The position numbers were made by a program, and so were the translations under genes. Under the pieces are notes generated by a model, which worked only from the letters and a program-made list of their open reading frames with translations, had not been told where the DNA came from and made no database searches. This document shows, piece by piece, positions 4,679 through 7,813 of a stretch of 7,813 bases of DNA. Source of the stretch: Clostridiales bacterium (GTDB taxonomy: Bacteria; Bacillota; Clostridia; Oscillospirales; JAAYXM01); assembly GCA_012515925.1 (NCBI GenBank), contig JAAYXM010000233.1, positions 1 to 7,813 of the forward strand, written 5' to 3'. The stretch's first letter is position 1, and each line of letters starts with the position of its first letter.

Positions 4679-5302
4679 ATGCCTAAGGCAACAGTTTACG
4701 ATATGACCGGCTCAAAGGTCGGCGAGCTTGAGCTTTGCGAAGAGATATTCGGTATCGTGCCCGACAGGACCGCGATGCATGAGGCGGTTAAAAACCACCT
4801 CGCGAACCTCAGACAGGGTACGCAGAGCACGCTTACCCGCGCCGAGGTTTCGGGCGGCGGCGCCAAGCCGTGGAGACAGAAGGGCACGGGGCGCGCCCGC
4901 CAGGGTTCGATTCGCTCACCGCAGTGGATACACGGCGGCATTGCCCTCGGTCCGAAGCCCCGCGATTATTCCTACAGATTAAATAAAAAATACCGCCGCA
5001 TCGCGTTGAAGAGCGCGCTTTCCGCAAAAGCCGCGGCGGGCGATATAATCGTTATTGACAATCTGGAGTTAAGCGGGATTAAGACAAAGGAATTTGTCAA
5101 TTTCCTTAAAGCGTTAGAGGTTCCCGGCAAGGCACTGGTCGTGACGCCGGAGGTTCGCGAAAACGTCGTAAAGAGCGCGCGCAATATTCAGGGTGTTAAA
5201 ACCACGACCGCGACGATAATCAATGTCTACGACATATTGAACCATGACAAGTTTATCGTTGACAAGGAAGCCGTCCTCAAGATTCAGGAGGTGTTCAAAT
5301 AA
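4679..5302 (+). CDS. rplD: 50S ribosomal protein L4
   Basis: A 207-residue L4. L4 has a globular domain on the large-subunit surface and a long loop lining the exit tunnel constriction with L22; macrolide resistance changes map to that loop. The loop is clear at about residues 53-91: TRAEVSGGGAKPWRQKGTGR, then ARQGSIRSPQW and HGG. The C-terminal part has the usual core with IIVIDNLEL (118-126) and a closing NVYDILNHDKFIVDKEAV. AAAGGAG upstream leaves a 10-base spacer to the ATG at 4679. In E. coli L4 represses this operon through its leader; the protein here is a normal length with no visible extension. Its stop codon overlaps the start of rplW by one base (TAATG). Confidence 0.98.
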   Translation: MPKATVYDMTGSKVGELELCEEIFGIVPDRTAMHEAVKNHLANLRQGTQSTLTRAEVSGGGAKPWRQKGTGRARQGSIRSPQWIHGGIALGPKPRDYSYRLNKKYRRIALKSALSAKAAAGDIIVIDNLELSGIKTKEFVNFLKALEVPGKALVVTPEVRENVVKSARNIQGVKTTTATIINVYDILNHDKFIVDKEAVLKIQEVFK

Positions 5303-5595
5303 TGAAGTCACCTTACGATATTATTAAACGTCCGATAATTACGGAACAGTCCATGGAAAACGTATCAAACAAGGTTTATGTTTTCGAGGTGGACAAAACC
5401 GCGAGCAAAATCGATATTCGCAGAGCGGTCGAGGAAATTTTCGGTGTCAGTGTTTTAAAGGTAAACACGATGAACATGCCCGGAAAGGAAAAGCGGATGG
5501 GTGTCCATGTGGGCAGGCGTCCGAACTGGAAAAAGGCGATTATTCGTCTGACCCCGGATTCCAAGACCATAGAGTTCTTCGAGGGCATGGTATAA
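5302..5595 (+). CDS. rplW: 50S ribosomal protein L23
   Basis: A 97-residue L23, usual length. It sits at the mouth of the peptide exit tunnel and is the docking site for trigger factor and the signal recognition particle. The family start is seen in Y-D-I-I-K-R-P-I-I-T-E (5-15); the acidic residue there lies in the surface patch that meets trigger factor. The basic loop MNMPGKEKRMGVHVGRRPNW (57-76) reaches rRNA. Its ATG overlaps the rplD stop, and its ribosome binding site AGGAGG (5286-5291, 10-base spacer) lies inside the rplD reading frame, so translation is likely coupled to that of L4. Confidence 0.98.
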   Translation: MKSPYDIIKRPIITEQSMENVSNKVYVFEVDKTASKIDIRRAVEEIFGVSVLKVNTMNMPGKEKRMGVHVGRRPNWKKAIIRLTPDSKTIEFFEGMV

Positions 5596-5629
5596 CGCCC
5601 GGGTTCATTAAAAGGAGGATACGAGCGAA

Positions 5630-6463
5630 ATGGCTATAAAATCATTCCGACCGACTACTCCGTCAAGACGCAGCATGACGGTTACGGATTATTCGGTCCT
5701 AAGCAAGGTAAAGCCCGAAAAGAGCCTCTTGGAGACTTTGAAAAAGAATTCGGGACGCAACAGCTACGGCAGGATTACGGTTCGCCACCGCGGCGGCGGC
5801 AGCAAGCGCAAGTACAGGATAATCGACTTCAAGCGCGACAAGACGGATATGTCCGCCGAGGTTCTGACAATCGAATACGATCCGAACCGCAGCGCTTTTA
5901 TAGCGCTTGTCAGCTACGAAGACGGCGAAAAAAGATATATCATAGCTCCGGACGGCCTTAAAGTCGGAGATAAGATTATTTCGAGCGCTTCCGCGGATAT
6001 CAAGCCCGGAAACGCGCTCCCCATAATAAACATTCCGGTGGGTACGTTTATCCACAACATCGAGATTAATCCCGGGCGCGGCGGACAGCTTGTCCGCGGC
6101 GCGGGCGGCTCCGCACAGCTCATGGCCAAGGAGGACGGTATGGCGCTTATCCGTCTGCCCTCCGGCGAGCTTCGGAAGTTCAGGCTTAACTGCATGGCCA
6201 CCATCGGGCAGGTTTCGAATTTAGACCATGAAAACGTCCAGATAGGCAAGGCGGGCAGAACGCGCCATATGGGCATTCGTCCCACGGTTCGCGGCTCAGC
6301 TATGAACCCGGTCGACCACCCGCACGGCGGCGGCGAAGGTAAAAGCCCGGTTGGGCGCCCAGGCCCCGTTACGCCGTGGGGCAAGCCGACTCTCGGATAT
6401 AAGACCCGCAAGAAAAAGAATATATCCGATAAGTTCATAGTCAAACGCCGCGGCAGCAGGTAA
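5630..6463 (+). CDS. rplB: 50S ribosomal protein L2
   Basis: A 277-residue L2, usual length. L2 is among the most conserved large-subunit proteins, needed for subunit association and peptidyl transfer. The N-terminal tail carries S-F-R-P-T-T-P-S-R-R (5-14); the OB-like core has GRITVRHRGGGSKRKYR (47-63); an SH3-like domain follows with GRGGQLVRGAGGSAQLMAKE and LPSGE-x-R. The C-terminal extension holds NPVDHPHGGGEGKSPVGRPG with His230, matching the essential His229 of E. coli, and ends GYKTRKKKNISDKFIVKRR. AAAGGAGG (5611-5618) gives an 11-base spacer to the ATG. The gene is complete; its TAA shares two bases with the ribosome binding site of rpsS. Confidence 0.98.
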   Translation: MAIKSFRPTTPSRRSMTVTDYSVLSKVKPEKSLLETLKKNSGRNSYGRITVRHRGGGSKRKYRIIDFKRDKTDMSAEVLTIEYDPNRSAFIALVSYEDGEKRYIIAPDGLKVGDKIISSASADIKPGNALPIINIPVGTFIHNIEINPGRGGQLVRGAGGSAQLMAKEDGMALIRLPSGELRKFRLNCMATIGQVSNLDHENVQIGKAGRTRHMGIRPTVRGSAMNPVDHPHGGGEGKSPVGRPGPVTPWGKPTLGYKTRKKKNISDKFIVKRRGSR

Positions 6464-6475
6464 GGAGGATAACTC

Positions 6476-6754
6476 ATGAGCAGAAGTGTTAAGAAGGGTC
6501 CCTTCGCAGCGCCATATCTGATGAAAAAGGTTCAGCAGATGAACGCAAAGGGAGAAAAAAGCGTTATTAAGACATGGTCGAGAGCGTCGACCATTTTCCC
6601 GGAGTTTGTCGGCCATACGTTTGCCGTGCATGACGGCAGGAAGCATGTTCCGGTCTATGTCACCGAGGACATGGTAGGACACAAGCTCGGTGAATTCGCA
6701 CCGACGAGAACATTCAGAGGTCACTCGGGCAGCAAGACCTCCAATGCGAAATAG
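6476..6754 (+). CDS. rpsS: 30S ribosomal protein S19
   Basis: A 92-residue S19, usual length. It lies in the head of the small subunit near S13 and contacts the A-site tRNA region. Signatures are SRSVKKGPF at the start, IKTWSRASTIFPEFVGHTFA (residues 31-50), V-H-D-G-R-K-H-V-P-V and MVGHKLGEFAPTRTFRGH (66-83). AAGGAGG at 6462-6468 overlaps the rplB stop codon and leaves a 7-base spacer, so the genes are tightly linked. Residues 10-14 read FAAPY where many S19 proteins have an acidic or histidine residue (as in F-V-D-x-H-L), a small departure. Confidence 0.98.
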   Translation: MSRSVKKGPFAAPYLMKKVQQMNAKGEKSVIKTWSRASTIFPEFVGHTFAVHDGRKHVPVYVTEDMVGHKLGEFAPTRTFRGHSGSKTSNAK

Positions 6755-6771
6755 GATAGGAGGACGCATGT

Positions 6772-7107
6772 ATGGAAGCCATAGCACATTTACGGTATGC
6801 GCGTATTTCGCCGCGAAAGGTTAAAATCGTCGTCGATTTAATCCGCGGCAAGGATGTGAATACCGCCGCAGCAATACTGACACATACGCCCAACGCTGCT
6901 TCCGAGCTCGTTTCAAAGCTACTCAAAAGCGCGATATCAAACGCCGAGGCCAACCACAATATGAATGTGGATAAACTCTTTGTTTCCAAGGTTTTCGCAT
7001 GCCCCGGCCCGATTTTGAAGCGGATTCAGCCGCGCGCGCACGGCAGGGCATTCAGGATAAACAAAAGAACGTCTCACATTACTATCGCGGTAGCCGAGAA
7101 GGAATAG
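6772..7107 (+). CDS. rplV: 50S ribosomal protein L22
   Basis: A 111-residue L22, usual length. Its globular part lies on the subunit surface and its beta-hairpin lines the exit tunnel opposite the L4 loop, a known site of macrolide-resistance changes. Family features are A-R-I-S-P-R-K-V-K (residues 10-18), V-D-L-I-R-G-K (21-27), S-A-I-S-N-A-E-A-N-H (53-62) and the hairpin CPGPILKRIQPRAHGRAFRI (77-96), then K-R-T-S-H-I-T-I-A-V. AGGAGG (6758-6763) gives an 8-base spacer to the ATG at 6772. Another ATG at 6768, four bases upstream, is out of frame and too close to the binding site. The hairpin shows no obvious insertion or deletion. Confidence 0.98.
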   Translation: MEAIAHLRYARISPRKVKIVVDLIRGKDVNTAAAILTHTPNAASELVSKLLKSAISNAEANHNMNVDKLFVSKVFACPGPILKRIQPRAHGRAFRINKRTSHITIAVAEKE

Positions 7108-7123
7108 GGCAAGGAGGTTATTT

Positions 7124-7813
7124 ATGGGTCAGAAAGTAAATCCGCACGGTTTGCGTGTCGGTATTATCAAGGACTGGGATTCCCGCTGGTACGCGCGCAA
7201 TGAAAAAGTATCGGACCTTTTAATCGAGGATTATAAAATCAGACAGTATTTAAAGAAGCTGTTATACGGCGCGGGCATTCCGCGTATCGAAATAGAGCGT
7301 TCGAATTCGAGGGTGAAGATTTTTCTGCACTGCAAGAGCCCGGGCATCGTCATAGGACGCGGCGGCTCCGAAATCGAAAAGATTCGTCTGAGCGTCGAGG
7401 CCATGATCGGAAAGCCCGTTTCTCTGAACATCGTGGAGATTAAAAACCCCGATATAAACGCGCAGCTTGTCGCCGAGAGCATCGCCGCACAGCTTGAAAA
7501 GAGAATTTCGTTCAGGCGCGCGATGAAGCAGGCGATGGGAAGAGCGATGCGCATGGGCGCAAAGGGTATAAAAACCGCGGTATCCGGCCGTTTGGGCGGC
7601 GCGGAAATCGCGAGAAGCGAACACTATCATGAGGGTACGATTCCGCTCCAGACCTTACGCGCGGATATAGACTACGGCTTTGCCGAGGCGAACACGACCT
7701 ACGGCAGAATCGGCGTCAAGGTTTGGGTCTATAAAGGTGAAATCCTTCGCGGTGAGCGCGGGCCGAGAACAATCGAGGCGCCGAAGCCGCGCGAGGAGCG
7801 CGGTCGTTCGCGC
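7124..7813 (+). CDS. rpsC: 30S ribosomal protein S3 (3' end outside window)
   Basis: Open from ATG 7124 through the window edge, 230 codons with no stop. S3 lies at the mRNA entry channel of the small subunit and has helicase-related function with S4 and S5. The start MGQKVNPHGLRVGIIKDWDS is typical. A type II KH domain carries GIVIGRGG (residues 74-81, GXXG as G-R-G-G). The C-terminal domain shows Q-L-E-K-R-I-S-F-R-R-A-M-K, SGRLGGAEIARSE and TTYGRIGVKVWVYKGEI. After E-I-L-R-G-E a polar, basic tail (about residues 214-230, rich in Arg, Glu and Pro) is still open; such tails vary in length in Clostridia. AAGGAGG (7111-7117) precedes the start with a 6-base spacer, 16 bases after rplV. Confidence 0.97.
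   Translation, partial: MGQKVNPHGLRVGIIKDWDSRWYARNEKVSDLLIEDYKIRQYLKKLLYGAGIPRIEIERSNSRVKIFLHCKSPGIVIGRGGSEIEKIRLSVEAMIGKPVSLNIVEIKNPDINAQLVAESIAAQLEKRISFRRAMKQAMGRAMRMGAKGIKTAVSGRLGGAEIARSEHYHEGTIPLQTLRADIDYGFAEANTTYGRIGVKVWVYKGEILRGERGPRTIEAPKPREERGRSR

Noticed and set aside
5914..6477. Open minus-strand frame (187 codons) opposite rplB
   Set aside because: Antisense to an unmistakable L2, proline- and serine-rich low-information peptide, no ribosome binding site.

Overview
The window holds the promoter-proximal half of an S10 ribosomal protein operon on the plus strand, next to a divergent two-gene membrane and cell-envelope unit on the minus strand. The gene order rpsJ-rplC-rplD-rplW-rplB-rpsS-rplV-rpsC, strong AGGAGG ribosome binding sites before nearly every gene, a VanW/G5-type surface protein and a DUF975-type membrane protein all point to a Bacillota (Clostridia-like) chromosome of middling GC content. 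Genus cannot be fixed from this sequence.

Layout. Bases 1-125 carry the last 40 codons of a plus-strand gene that resembles the C-terminus of a MATE efflux transporter. It converges on the minus-strand unit, and a hairpin at 176-213 lies between the two stop codons and could terminate both. The minus-strand unit is a VanW-domain protein (start about 2991, stop 1159) followed after 19 bases by a DUF975-like polytopic membrane protein (1139-237). A minus-strand promoter candidate lies at 3031-3059.

The roughly 600-base divergent gap (2992-3594) has no convincing gene but is full of signals. These are a 9-bp inverted repeat behind the vanW promoter (3065-3090); a likely remnant of a RAYT/REP-type insertion (about 3121-3221: a 12-bp tandem duplication, a GGGGACGGTTCTTG motif, a 15-bp stem-loop and a start that reads MPKQAR); an A-tract-backed TTGACA promoter (3256-3315); and a roughly 275-nt rpsJ leader. 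The leader can fold a three-tier helix (3332-3397), a second hairpin (3430-3455) and a factor-independent terminator (3471-3509), all before rpsJ. This looks like an attenuation-type control region for the whole ribosomal operon.

The ribosomal genes are closely packed. rplD and rplW overlap by one base. The only sizeable internal gap (98 bases, rpsJ-rplC) contains two adjacent hairpins. The window ends inside rpsC after 230 codons with no stop. The eight proteins are all assembled into the ribosome: S10, S19 and S3 in the head of the small subunit, and L3, L4, L23, L2 and L22 in the large subunit around the peptidyl transferase centre and exit tunnel. S10 is also the NusE transcription factor. 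The proteins are conventional; the unusual biology is in the divergent control region.
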